From an uncultured Oscillospiraceae bacterium (GTDB taxonomy: Bacteria; Bacillota; Clostridia; Oscillospirales; Ruminococcaceae), in assembly GCA_910579125.1 (NCBI GenBank), contig CAJTTH010000015.1, positions 1 to 64,000 of the forward strand: a stretch of DNA of 64,000 nt. Direction: 5' to 3'. Both the position numbers and the translations under genes were made by a program. The notes beneath the pieces are model-generated. The model ran no database searches and was not told the DNA's origin. It was given only the letters and a program-made list of their open reading frames with translations. Positions within the stretch are counted from its first letter, which is position 1. The number at the start of each line of letters is the position of its first letter. Of the stretch, positions 40,569-49,600 are shown piece after piece.

Positions 40569-41408
40569 CTATAAGCTCTCATAATACTTTTTCATCTCGG
40601 CGGCGTCCTCGGCTTGAGTGCCGTCGCTCTCGCAGATTATCGAGGGCTGCAATTTACGCTTGTGAATTTCCTCCATAAGCGGCTCATACGCGGGACCGTA
40701 CTGCTCGTCCGCGAATGTTAAATGCCGTTTCTCGCCGCCTGCGGTGTACTCGATCTTGCTGAAATGAACGTGCATATCCGACAGTCGCTCATGCCCAAGC
40801 TCGTTTTCAATGAGATCGAGCATTTTCGCGTAATCCTCCCGCGTTTTTATTCCGCCGAGAGTCCGCGCGTTCAGATGCCCGAAATCCACTGTCGGCAAAA
40901 ATCTTTCATCCACGCCGCACAACTCCAGAACCTCCTCGAGGGTGCCAAGCTGATTTATCTTGCCCATTGTCTCGGGACAGATGATAATGTCCGAAAGCCC
41001 GTTCTCGTCCAGCGTTTTCTGCGCGAGCGCCAGCGTCTGCTTTGCGAGATAGGTCGCCTCGGCTCTCGTCATTTTCGAGCACGAACCGGAGTGAACCACT
41101 ATCTTCCTCGCGCCGACGGATTTCGCCGCCTTTGCCGACTCGAGTATGTAGTTCACGCTGTTCAGGCGCTTCTCCTCCTCAACGGACGACAGCGAAATAA
41201 AATACGGCGCGTGGAGCGTAACGTAAATTTCGTTTTCCCCGGCGAGCTTCGGAAGATCGCGCACCGCCGCCTCGCTTACGCGAACGCCCCGCCCGCATTC
41301 GATCTCGTAGCCGTTAAGCCCGAATTCCTTTAAATATTGCGGCAGATCCGCGGGGAATTTCCGCTTTCCCCAGCTGACGGAATTTCCGCCCGGTCCGAAT
41401 GTAATCAT
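40569..41408 (-). CDS. endonuclease IV-like TIM-barrel protein (AP endonuclease family 2)
   Basis: This 279-residue TIM-barrel protein resembles deoxyribonuclease IV, which cuts DNA at abasic sites with three zinc ions. Ligand positions seen are VTLHAPYF, IVVHSGS, IICPETMG, TVDFGHLNAR, DMHVHFSK and IICESDG, each at the expected place. The usual DRH ligand motif near residue 230 reads KRH, so one ligand is missing or moved; this may place it in a sister branch with a different role. GGAG precedes the ATG. Its start overlaps the yqeG stop by one base. Confidence 0.8.
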   Translation of the reverse strand: MITFGPGGNSVSWGKRKFPADLPQYLKEFGLNGYEIECGRGVRVSEAAVRDLPKLAGENEIYVTLHAPYFISLSSVEEEKRLNSVNYILESAKAAKSVGARKIVVHSGSCSKMTRAEATYLAKQTLALAQKTLDENGLSDIIICPETMGKINQLGTLEEVLELCGVDERFLPTVDFGHLNARTLGGIKTREDYAKMLDLIENELGHERLSDMHVHFSKIEYTAGGEKRHLTFADEQYGPAYEPLMEEIHKRKLQPSIICESDGTQAEDAAEMKKYYESL

Positions 41409-41908
41409 TATTTCAACTCCAGATCATCGTAATTTCTGTGGAACACAAGGCTCTCTATCCGCCTTTTCAGACGGAACGTCCATGTCTTTTCCAGATGAAA
41501 CGGCTCAACAAGAACCGTCCGTACGCCCGCCAGATTGCCCGCCATAACGTCGGTGAATATCTGATCGCCCACCACCAGCGTCTCGGACTTTTTCGCGCCC
41601 ATTGCCTTTATCGCGCGGTTCACGCCAAACGGTAAGGGCTTTGCGCCGTTAGCGGTATATTCCAGTCTGAGAACGGCGGCGAGCGGTTCTACACGCTTGT
41701 TGGTATTATTTGACACAACGCGCATTTTAATTCCCAGACCGCGCATTTTCTCCAGCCACTCCATAACGCCGTCCTCAGCGGCGGGGTTTCCATGCATGGA
41801 AAGCGTGTTGTCCATATCGAGAACCATTGCCGAAACGTTGTTCTCGTAAAGAAAGTTCTCGTCTATCTGCAAAACGTTTTTCAGCCAGAACGTCGGTTTA
41901 AAAAGCAT
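41408..41908 (-). CDS. yqeG: YqeG-family HAD-IIIA phosphatase
   Basis: This 166-residue protein is a HAD-superfamily phosphatase of the YqeG type, found throughout Bacillota; the natural substrate is not settled. Motif I is VLDMDNTLSMHG, motif II is RVVSNNT, a Lys follows in NGAKPLPFG, and motif IV is VVGDQIFTDVMAGNLAGV. The N terminus, FKPTFWLKNVLQI, is typical of the family. AGGAGG precedes the ATG. It overlaps the upstream unknown gene by 11 bases and the endonuclease-like gene by one base. Confidence 0.93.
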   Translation of the reverse strand: MLFKPTFWLKNVLQIDENFLYENNVSAMVLDMDNTLSMHGNPAAEDGVMEWLEKMRGLGIKMRVVSNNTNKRVEPLAAVLRLEYTANGAKPLPFGVNRAIKAMGAKKSETLVVGDQIFTDVMAGNLAGVRTVLVEPFHLEKTWTFRLKRRIESLVFHRNYDDLELK

Positions 41909-42326
41909 TTTTCCTCCTGCGAGTAAACTTTATCTGCGAGAAACCCAAAACCGCCTCGCGGGCATTTTCCTCGTCCTTTGTGTATACATTGAGCGACAAA
42001 AGCTCTCCGCCGGTGAAAAAACCCGCGCCGATACGGTAGACGCCGTCCGCACCCGACAAGGAGAACGCCTTGTAGTGCAAGTCCGTGATAACGTTTATCT
42101 CCTGCGCGTTTTCGGGAATGCTCTTCTCGAACGTCTCCTTCATTATGCGCTCGGGCGTAAGCTCCAGATCGGTCTCGGAATGGAACACGGACGCGTACAG
42201 CGTAGTTTCGTCCTCGGGATCCTCCGGATAAAAAATGTAGCTTCCGGTTTCTCTCTTTTCCATTATCCAGTTCTCCGGCACGGCGATCTCCCAACCGAAG
42301 TCAAGCTTAAAGTTTTTTAAAGCCAT
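41898..42326 (-). CDS. hypothetical protein upstream of yqeG
   Basis: I do not recognise this 142-residue protein. It opens MALKNFKLDFGWEIAVPENW and contains GSYIFYPEDPEDETTLYASV and DGVYRIGAGFFTGGELLSLN, a beta-rich soluble pattern resembling small proteins that follow a 'x-WxxxxPxxW' start. It ends in a basic tail (FTRRRKNAF). GGGAGG lies upstream of the ATG at 42326, which I prefer to the earlier ATG at 42395. It shares a transcript with yqeG by overlap. Confidence 0.68.
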   Translation of the reverse strand: MALKNFKLDFGWEIAVPENWIMEKRETGSYIFYPEDPEDETTLYASVFHSETDLELTPERIMKETFEKSIPENAQEINVITDLHYKAFSLSGADGVYRIGAGFFTGGELLSLNVYTKDEENAREAVLGFSQIKFTRRRKNAF

Positions 42327-42382
42327 ACTTCCTCCCTCAGGCAGCTCTGTATAATTGGTGGTGAAAAAGGGCTTAACAGCAA

Positions 42383-42410
42383 TTAAAGCGGACAAAAACT
42401 GCCCGCTTCA
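42383..42410 (-). terminator. weak terminator-like hairpin after rpsU
   Basis: Minus-strand stem AAGCGG/CCGCTT (42403-42408 with 42386-42391) followed by TTAATT. The stem is short and the T-run poor, so confidence is low. Confidence 0.4.
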
Positions 42411-42436
42411 ACCGTTTTTCTGTTAATAAGCGCAAA

Positions 42437-42610
42437 TCAGAACTTGCGCTTGCGAGCAGCTTCGGACTTCTTTTTACGTTTTACCGAAGGCTTTTCGTAA
42501 TGCTCTCTTTTACGAACTTCAGCAAGAACGCCGTCCCTTGCGCATGAACGCTTGAAACGCTTAAGAGCAGTATCAAGAGATTCATTTTTACCAAGACGAA
42601 TTTCTGCCAT
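42437..42610 (-). CDS. rpsU: 30S ribosomal protein S21
   Basis: S21 is a small basic protein of the 30S subunit. The minus frame encodes 57 residues: MAEIRLGKNESLDTALKRFK at the N terminus, then REHYEKPSVKRKKK and AARKRKF at the end, which match the family closely. GGGAGG precedes the ATG. It has its own exact-consensus promoter at 42684-42712 and stands alone, with the yqeG group downstream. Codon use is ordinary. Confidence 0.96.
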   Translation of the reverse strand: MAEIRLGKNESLDTALKRFKRSCARDGVLAEVRKREHYEKPSVKRKKKSEAARKRKF

Positions 42611-42683
42611 TTATATTTCCCTCCCTTTGCCATCGGGCATAGGTTTCCTACAAATTAGTAGATATACATAGAGTATATGAGTT

Positions 42684-42712
42684 ATTATACAACATTCCCC
42701 TCAATTTGTCAA
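42684..42712 (-). promoter_or_regulatory. consensus promoter of rpsU
   Basis: Minus-strand TTGACA (42707-42712), 17 bases, TATAAT (42684-42689), about 75 bases upstream of the start codon. Confidence 0.85.
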
Positions 42713-42777
42713 GTGCTTATTGTGGGAAAATTATACGCTTTTGTTTTTTTGGCAATTATAGCCAAAAACTATCAACA

Positions 42778-43134
42778 TTACTCGGTGATTATCCCCGAAA
42801 TATCAACAGGTTCGCCGTCCGCCCAAAGGTGCTCGAGCTGATAAAACTCGCGCGTTTCCTCTAAGAAAACGTGTACGATAACGTCGATATAATCCAGCAC
42901 TATCCAATTACGGCTTTGTACGCCCTCAACGCTCTTGGGGGTAACTCCCGCCTGCTCCATTCGGTATTCCACCTCGTCGGCGAGCGCCTTGACCTGCGTG
43001 GTAGAGGACGCGGACGCTATCACGAAATAGTTGCCGAGTATCGTCAGATCGCCCACTTTAAGCGCGGTGATCTTTGTCGCCTTCTTGCTGTCAAGCGCCT
43101 TTACGGCTATTTCAAGTTCTTCTCTGTCGGTCAT
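42778..43134 (-). CDS. rsfS: ribosome silencing factor RsfS
   Basis: RsfS binds ribosomal protein L14 and prevents joining of the 30S and 50S subunits when nutrients are scarce. The 118-residue protein shows KITALKVGDLTILGNYFVIA, STTQVKALADEVEY, GVQSRNWIVLDYIDVIVHVF and FYQLEHLWADGEPV, the full family pattern. It overlaps yqeK by four bases (ATGA), in the conserved order yhbY-nadD-yqeK-rsfS. Confidence 0.95.
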   Translation of the reverse strand: MTDREELEIAVKALDSKKATKITALKVGDLTILGNYFVIASASSTTQVKALADEVEYRMEQAGVTPKSVEGVQSRNWIVLDYIDVIVHVFLEETREFYQLEHLWADGEPVDISGIITE

Positions 43135-43724
43135 AAACTCTCCTTGTTTTTATTGAATTGCAGATAATAGTTATACGCTTCAAATGTTGAAAGCGGCAGC
43201 ATACCGCATTTATTGCACACGCAGCTTATCTGATAGATGAGCGCCACGGACATTGCCAGATCAAGATCCTTGTAGCAGTACTCGCGCATTTTTTCAACGC
43301 CCTTGTAGCTGCGCTCCTCCGAGATCATATCGCCGAGATAGACGATCTTCTCAAGCGTGCTCATTCTCGCGCAGCCGACCGTGTGATAGCGTATCGCGCG
43401 AATGACCTCCGCGTCGTCGATCTTAAGCTCCTCGCGAACGTAATACCCGCCCGCAACACCGTGCCAGAGCGCCTTTGCGGCAAGCTCGGCGGGGTCGGGC
43501 GAAAGACAGCTGTCGACCGTATACTGCTTCTGCCGCTCGGGCAGATCCTCTTTCATTATGTCGTGCAGCATTCCCGCAAGGTAGCAGCGCTGTTTGTCCG
43601 CGCCGAACCTCTCCGCTAGCTTGAAGCACTCCTCCGCGACGTTCATGCTGTGCTGAAAGCGCTTTTTCGACAAGCGCTCCCTTAACAGCTCCTCGTAGCG
43701 GTCGTAATCCACATACTTACTCAA
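43131..43724 (-). CDS. yqeK: YqeK-like HD-domain hydrolase (diadenosine tetraphosphatase type)
   Basis: YqeK-family HD proteins hydrolyse symmetrical dinucleoside tetraphosphates such as Ap4A. Metal-binding HD motifs are visible: FQHSMNVAEE with the first His, GMLHDIMKEDL with His-Asp, then ALWHGVAGG and IRYHTVGCA, and VYLGDMISEER. I start it at the TTG at 43724 (AGAGG eight bases upstream, giving 197 residues), because an earlier start at 43799 would read 71 bases into nadD. The C terminus has cysteines (ISCVCNKCG) that could bind metal; this is unusual. Confidence 0.9.
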   Translation of the reverse strand: MSKYVDYDRYEELLRERLSKKRFQHSMNVAEECFKLAERFGADKQRCYLAGMLHDIMKEDLPERQKQYTVDSCLSPDPAELAAKALWHGVAGGYYVREELKIDDAEVIRAIRYHTVGCARMSTLEKIVYLGDMISEERSYKGVEKMREYCYKDLDLAMSVALIYQISCVCNKCGMLPLSTFEAYNYYLQFNKNKESL

Positions 43725-43728
43725 CTTC

Positions 43729-44325
43729 TCAACCTCTGTACAAATCGTTTGCCGCAATGTATTCCGCGACTTTCGGCGGAACAAGCTCCGAAATATCACC
43801 GCCGTCGGCTATTCTTCGGCGTATTTCCGTTGACGAAACATCCACAATGCTCGTCGGCAGAACCTTTACCCTGCCCATTTCCGCCGCGAATTCAAGCATA
43901 TCCGTGAAATTATCGCCGCCGCGCGCGACCGCGCAAACCTTGCTCTCCTTGAGTATGCTCTCGTACTTGAACCACTCCTTGAACGAAAACAGCATATCAC
44001 CGCCGATAAGCAGATAAAACTGCTCCCCGGGGAACTGCCGCGCAAGCTCGCGTATCGTGTTTATCGTGTAGCTCACGCCGCCCATTTTCCGCTCTATATC
44101 GCTTATCGTGATCTCGCACTTGTCCGAGATACCATTGAACGCCTGTACGCACATATCCATGCGAGTATCGAACGGCAGCAGCTTTGTAGCCTTATGCGGC
44201 GGCTCAAACGTCGGGATAACCAACAGCTTTCGCAATTTAAGCTGCTCTATCGCTTCCTTGGCGAGATGAACATGCCCGTTATGCACGGGATTGAACGCTC
44301 CGCCGAAAATTCCCGTCTTAATCAA
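43729..44325 (-). CDS. nadD: nicotinate-nucleotide adenylyltransferase
   Basis: NadD makes deamido-NAD from nicotinate mononucleotide and ATP. The 198-residue protein has the nucleotidyltransferase signature GIFGGAFNPVHNGHVHLA, VIPTFEPPHK, LIGGDMLFSFKEW and a C-terminal VDVSSTEIRRRI, the second signature of the family. It overlaps yhbY by 8 bases and is followed by yqeK, in the conserved Bacillota order. Confidence 0.96.
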   Translation of the reverse strand: MIKTGIFGGAFNPVHNGHVHLAKEAIEQLKLRKLLVIPTFEPPHKATKLLPFDTRMDMCVQAFNGISDKCEITISDIERKMGGVSYTINTIRELARQFPGEQFYLLIGGDMLFSFKEWFKYESILKESKVCAVARGGDNFTDMLEFAAEMGRVKVLPTSIVDVSSTEIRRRIADGGDISELVPPKVAEYIAANDLYRG

Positions 44326-44614
44326 GCTCGATCACCCGCTTCTTGGGGTCGCGGCTTCTGCGCCAGAGCACGAACTTCCGCCCGATGACCGCGACTGTAT
44401 CCGCACCGAGCTGCGGCGCGATAATATCCGCCGCCTCGCGCGCGTTGTACTCGCAGCTCTCCTGAACCCCTATTTTGATAAGCTCGCGCGCGTTTATCGC
44501 GTGTTCGAGCTGATTTATTATCTCGTCGGTAATGCCGAGCTTTCCGATATAAAATATCGGATTATAGCTCTGCGCGATCGAGCGCAAATGCGCCCGTTGT
44601 TTACTTGTAAGCAT
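44318..44614 (-). CDS. yhbY: YhbY-family CRM-domain RNA-binding protein
   Basis: YhbY is a single CRM domain that binds pre-50S ribosomal particles. The 98 residues include MLTSKQRAHLRSIAQ, the GxxG-like loop FYIGKLGIT, LIKIGVQESC and VAVIGRKFVLWRRS at the end, the full CRM layout. It begins one base before the rdgB stop region and overlaps nadD by 8 bases. Confidence 0.95.
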   Translation of the reverse strand: MLTSKQRAHLRSIAQSYNPIFYIGKLGITDEIINQLEHAINARELIKIGVQESCEYNAREAADIIAPQLGADTVAVIGRKFVLWRRSRDPKKRVIELD

Positions 44615-45253
44615 TTATGAAAATTTCTCCTCCAGTATCTTGGAAAGCTGTCCGAACGCGTTTGCGCGGTGAGAGATCTTGTTCTTTTCCTCCTCGCCGA
44701 TAGTCGCCATGCTCTCGTCGTCGTTCAGCATGAAGATCGGATCGTAGCCGAAACCGTTCTTGCCCTTGGGTTTTTCGCCTATGTAGCCGCCGACCTCGCC
44801 CCTTACGGAATACTCGTCGTCCTCCGCGTATATGAAATAAATCGAGCATACAAATCTTGCGTCGCGAAGCTCCCTCGCAACGCCGTGCATCTCGTCCAGA
44901 ACCTTTTGGCAGCGCTCCCTGTCGCTTGCGCCCTCGCCCGCGTAACGCGCCGAATACACTCCCGGAGCGCCGTCCAGAAAGTCTATCTCCAGACCGCTGT
45001 CGTCCGCGATAGTCGGCGTTTTCGTCGCCTCCCAAACCGCGCGCGCCTTGATATGCGCGTTCTCCTCGAACGTATCGCCGTCCTCGACGATATCACCGTC
45101 AAAGCCCGCGTCGCGCATAGACACGACCTCGAACCCGAACGGCGACAGAAGCTCCTTGAATTCGCGTATTTTCCCCGCGTTATTGGAAGCGATTATCAAT
45201 CGTTTTCGTTCGGGAACCGTACCTTGTTCTTCACTCGATCGTTGATGTTCCAT
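44615..45253 (-). CDS. rdgB: XTP/dITP diphosphatase (RdgB/HAM1 family)
   Basis: RdgB hydrolyses non-canonical purine triphosphates (ITP, XTP) so they are not built into nucleic acids. The 212-residue enzyme shows IIASNNAGKIREFKELL, EDGDTFEENAHIKARA, ADDSGLEIDFLDGAPGVYSA, NGFGYDPIF and KISHRANAF, which include the substrate-binding residues. An N-terminal extension of about 18 residues precedes the usual start; AAAGGA lies upstream of this ATG. It is the first gene of the operon, driven by 45288-45316. Confidence 0.95.
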   Translation of the reverse strand: MEHQRSSEEQGTVPERKRLIIASNNAGKIREFKELLSPFGFEVVSMRDAGFDGDIVEDGDTFEENAHIKARAVWEATKTPTIADDSGLEIDFLDGAPGVYSARYAGEGASDRERCQKVLDEMHGVARELRDARFVCSIYFIYAEDDEYSVRGEVGGYIGEKPKGKNGFGYDPIFMLNDDESMATIGEEEKNKISHRANAFGQLSKILEEKFS

Positions 45254-45287
45254 AAAATTGTTCCTTTCGCAAAAATTGTTATCTTTT

Positions 45288-45316
45288 ATTATAACACATT
45301 TTTTTCAATATGTCAA
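45288..45316 (-). promoter_or_regulatory. consensus promoter of rdgB-yhbY-nadD-yqeK-rsfS
   Basis: Minus-strand TTGACA (45311-45316), 17 bases, TATAAT (45288-45293). The -35 box lies inside the last codons of the hsdS remnant at 45305-45526, so sequence from a foreign gene now drives a housekeeping operon. Confidence 0.85.
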
Positions 45317-45526
45317 TACCTTGATCGTTTGCTTGGACTGAGCGATAAATTGCGATTTAACCAAGTCATCTGTTTTCAAAAGCAGAGCCTGGTGGGACTC
45401 TTTGAGCTCGTTTGCAGCTTTCAAGATTTTAGCGCTTTCTCTCTGCTGCTCCAACGAAGGAATATCAAACTCCGGCTCTTTCAGAGTTTTCCAGTTAACA
45501 GTAGGTGAAAGAGAGCCTACAGATAT
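45305..45526 (-). pseudogene. remnant of a type I restriction-modification specificity gene (hsdS)
   Basis: The minus frame 45526-45305 reads VGSLSPTVNWKTLKEPEF, then IPSLEQQRESAKILKAAN, KESHQALLLKTDDLVKSQFI and ends VLTY and stop. IPSLEQQ and DELVKSQF-type ends are hallmarks of type I S-subunit target-recognition domains and their conserved helices. About 70 residues remain of a normal 400. There is no start codon in frame and no hsdM or hsdR nearby. A stop codon lies directly upstream. A degraded horizontally acquired fragment is the best reading. Confidence 0.75.
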
Positions 45527-45546
45527 TTACGATTTTTCGCTTTGAT

Positions 45547-46653
45547 TTAATCGAACAGCGCGTTTACGTAATCTTCGGGGATAAACTCCTGCAAATCCTC
45601 TATCTTCTCGCCCACGCCGACCAGCTTCACGGGCAGACCAAGCTCGTTCTTGATAGGTATAATTATGCCGCCCTTTGCCGTGCCGTCGAGCTTCGTGAGA
45701 ACTATCCCCGTGATGTCGGCGGTCTCGTTGAACAAACGCGCCTGATTTACCGCGTTCTGCCCAGTCGTCGCGTCGAGAACGAGCAGCGTTTCCACGCTCG
45801 CCTCGGGGAGCTCGCGCGAAATAATCCTCGCAATCTTTTTCAGCTCCTCCATGAGATTTTTCTTGTTGTGCAGACGCCCCGCCGTATCGCACAACACGAT
45901 ATCCGCGCCGCGCGCCTTTGCCGCCGAGATAGCGTCGAACACGACTGCCGCAGGGTCGCTGCCCTCGCCGTGCTTGACGATCTCCACGCCCGCGCGCTCC
46001 GTCCAGACGTTGAGCTGGTCGATAGCCGCCGCGCGAAACGTGTCAGCCGCCGCCACGATTACCTTGTTGCCGCCCGCCTTGAAACGCGCCGCCATTTTGC
46101 CGATAGTCGTGGTTTTTCCCGCGCCGTTCACTCCGATGACCATTATCACCGACGGCTTGGTCTCGAGCTTCATCTCGTTGCCGCCCGTGAGTATCTCCGA
46201 AATAATGTTCTTCAGCATCTGCTTTACGTCCGCGGGCTCGGTCGTTCCCGTGCGCTTTACCTCGGCGCGGAGCTTGCCGCATATATCCGCGCTCGTTTCC
46301 GCGCCGATATCGGAAAGTATCAGCGTTTCCTCCAGCTCGTCGAAGAAGTCCTCGTCTATCTTCGTGAACGAATTTATCAGCAGCTCGACCTTATTGACAA
46401 AGCCGTCCTTGGTCTTTTTCAAGCCCTCGCGCAGCCTGTACAGACTCTCTTCCTTTTGCTGAGCCTCATACTCCTCCATATACTCGATATCCGACTCATG
46501 GTCGGTGAATATGGGAGCACCGCCCTGCAAGCGCTCCAGCAGCGACGAACGCCCGCCGTTGTCCGCGCTTTCCGTGTTTTCTGCGCTTTGAACGTTCTCC
46601 TCCTCGGGAACATCAACTATCTTTTTTCTCTTGAATTTATCAAATAATCCCAT
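45547..46653 (-). CDS. ftsY: signal recognition particle receptor FtsY
   Basis: FtsY is the membrane-associated GTPase that receives SRP-bound ribosomes for co-translational membrane insertion. The 368-residue protein has a short acidic N-terminal A region, the N domain (about 70-150) and the G domain with GVNGAGKTTTIGKMAA, VAAADTFRAAAIDQL, LCDTAGRLHNK, VLTKLDGTAKGGIII and VGVGEKIEDL. AAGGAG precedes the ATG, 12 bases after smc. It is the last gene of the topA-to-ftsY run; no clear terminator follows before the hsdS remnant. Confidence 0.96.
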   Translation of the reverse strand: MGLFDKFKRKKIVDVPEEENVQSAENTESADNGGRSSLLERLQGGAPIFTDHESDIEYMEEYEAQQKEESLYRLREGLKKTKDGFVNKVELLINSFTKIDEDFFDELEETLILSDIGAETSADICGKLRAEVKRTGTTEPADVKQMLKNIISEILTGGNEMKLETKPSVIMVIGVNGAGKTTTIGKMAARFKAGGNKVIVAAADTFRAAAIDQLNVWTERAGVEIVKHGEGSDPAAVVFDAISAAKARGADIVLCDTAGRLHNKKNLMEELKKIARIISRELPEASVETLLVLDATTGQNAVNQARLFNETADITGIVLTKLDGTAKGGIIIPIKNELGLPVKLVGVGEKIEDLQEFIPEDYVNALFD

Positions 46654-46665
46654 TATCGGTACTCC

Positions 46666-49600
46666 TTAATTCGTAACTCCGTCCAGCTCGTCGGTAAGCT
46701 CCTGTCTCAACAGCCGCGACACGCCCTTTTCCTGCATAAATACGCCGTACAGCACCGAGCAGCCCTCGATAGTGCCGCGGCGGTGCGAGATTATCATAAG
46801 CTGCGTGCGGCGGCTGAAGCGGTTCAGATAGCCGATGTACTTCTCGACGTTCACAACGTCAAGCGCCGCGTCAACCTCGTCGAGCATGCAGAACGGAGTG
46901 GGACGGTGCATAAGTATCGCGAAATAGATCGTGATAGCGACCATAGTCTGCTCGCCGCCCGACAGAGAAATAAGGTTCTTTATGACCTTTCCCGGAGGCG
47001 CGGCGTTTATTTCGATACCCGAACTGAGCACGTCGTCGGGGTTGGTAAGCTCCAGCTCCGCGTGCGCGCCCGGACCGAAAATCTGCACAAATATCTCCTT
47101 GAAGTGCTTGTTGATATCGTAAAAGCTCTCCAGAAACTGCTTTTTAATGTCGCTTGTAAGCTGCTCTATCAGCTTTTCAAGCTCGCGCTTAGCGTCCTCG
47201 ATATCGCGCAGCTGCGCCGACTGGAACTCGTACCGCTGCGAAACTATCTCATACTCCTCGATACTCTCCATATTGACGATACCCATGGCGCTTATGCGCT
47301 TGGAAAGCTCTGTAAGCTCGTTCTCGGCGGCGAGCAGATTTTCCGGAAGCTCCGCCTGCTCCGCAGCCTGCGAAACGGTAAGCTCGTAGCTGTCGAAAAG
47401 CAGCGCGACAATCTTGTCGTATTCCTTTTGCAGCGCCACTTGACGTTCGTCAAGCCTTGCGACCTCGCGCGTAAATTTTTCCTTATTGCGGTTAGCTTCG
47501 GCGATCTCCTGATGCAGCTCGTTGATACGCTTGTCGAACGCGTTTATCTCGCCTGTGAGCGCCGTGATCTCTTCGCTTTTCTCGGAGATCTCACCGCTAC
47601 CCGCTTCGATCTCGCGCTTAACGCGCTCTATCTTCTCGCGGATAACGCGGTCGCTCTCGTCAAGCTCTTTCATCGCCTGCTGATAGCCGCCGCTGCTTTC
47701 GATGAGCGTTCTGCGGTTGTCCTCGATATTCTTTATCTGCTGGCGCATAAGGTCTATCTCGTGAAGCGCGTCCAGCCTGTCGTTGTTGAATTTCAGTATT
47801 TTTTCGGATATTTCGGCGATCTTGTTTTCCGCCTCGGTGCGCTCGCCGCTCTGCTCCTCGTGCTTCTTTTCGAGTTCGTCTATTTTCACCGACAGCGCCG
47901 AAATTTCCTTTTCGGCAGCGGCGATTATATCGGTCTGCTGCTTCAGCTGAGCGTCGAAGCGCAGCAGCGTCTGGCGCGAGCTTTCACCCTGATTTTCAAG
48001 CTGATCGATCAGGCTCGTCAATCTGGAAATATCCGCGCTCGTGCGTATATCCTCCTGCTCCAGCTCGCGTATCCTGTCCGCCATTCCCTCAGTCTCGATA
48101 GTGAACTTCGCGACCTCGGCTCTGTAGCGCTCAAACTCCTCGTTTTTCTCCTTTGCGCTCTCGCGGAGCTTTGTTATCTCGCCGTAAAGCGCGTCAAGCT
48201 CCTGCTTGCGCGAAATAATGCTGTTCTTGTTCACGCGAGAACCGCCCGTAAACGAACCGCCCGCGTTGACTATCTGACCGTCCAGCGTAACGATACGGAA
48301 TTTGTAGCCGTACTTCTTGCCGATAACGGTCGCTGTGTCGATATCGTCAACGACCGCCGTAAGCCCGAGAAGATTACCGATAATCTGCGCGTATTCGTCT
48401 CCGCACTCCACAAGTTCACTGGCAATGCCCTCGAAACCCGCCTCGTTCTGCAAACGCGGCTCATTAAGACGTCTGCCCTTCATCGAGGTAAGCGGATAAA
48501 ACGTCGCGCGCCCCGCGTTCGTTTCCTTTAAAAAGCGGATACAGCGGTTCGCGGTCTCCTCGTTGTCAACGATAACGTTCTGCATGACCGACTGCAAAGC
48601 CGTTTCTATCGCGACAACGTACTTTTCGGGAACTGTAATAACGTCCGCCACTATGCCGTGAATACCCGTAAGTCTGCCCTGTTCACCCGCCGTGATTATC
48701 TCCTTTACGGCGCGGGAATAGCCCTCCTTGCTCTTCTCGATATCGGAGAGCACCTTGTAGCGCTGCTGCTTCTCGCTGAGCTTGGAATTAGCCTCATCGA
48801 GAGCCGTCCGCGCCTCGTTAAGACGCTTTCGCTTACCCTCGGCAAGGCGTTCCATACCCGAGGCTCTGTTCTGCGCCGCCGCCTTTTCCTCGGCATTTTT
48901 TTCGGCGTTTTTCCGAACCTCGGCAAGCTCGTTTTTGTAGCCGTTTATCTTATTCTCGCCCTCGGACAGATCCGCGAGAAAGTTATTTTTCTGTTCGGTT
49001 ATGCCCTCCGAGGTGCGTCTTGCCTGCGACGCGGCAAGCTCCTGTTTTGTCTGCTCGGCACGCGCCGCGGCTATTTCGCTTTCAAGCGCCGAATACTCTG
49101 CACCTGCCTCGGTGTTCTGCTTGGAAATCTCGTCCAGCTTATCCTGCAATTCGCGCGACTGCCTTTCAAATTCGTCCGCGCTTGACTGCTTTTCGGAGAT
49201 TTCCGCGTTTATCCGCTCTATCTGCGTATCGAACGTGCGGCTGTTCTGCTCGGCGTTCTTCAATTGCTCCGTAAGCTCCTCGCGGCGCTGAACGTTGTGC
49301 TTGAGGTCGTTCTCCGCGACCGAGATAGCCGAGCGCTTCTCAGCAAGCTCGTCGTTAGCGCTCTGAATACTCGAACGCACGCGCTCAAGCCGTCCCTGTG
49401 CGGACAGCTTATCGTCGCCGAATTTTTCTATCTGCTCCTCCGCCTTTTCGATGTCTCTCTCAAAATGCTCGCACTCGCCCTTGTTGAGCAGCAAGTCGTC
49501 ATTCAGTTTGGCGAGTTCACCGCGCTTTTCGTTAAGTCGCGCGACGGAGACTGATATTTCAAGTTCCTTTTTCTGTGCCAGCAGCTCCGACGCGAGTATT

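Noticed and set aside
46783..48531. Long plus-strand open frame (582 codons) opposite smc
   Set aside because: Antisense to the coiled-coil part of smc, Leu/Arg-rich, with no recognisable domain or ribosome site.
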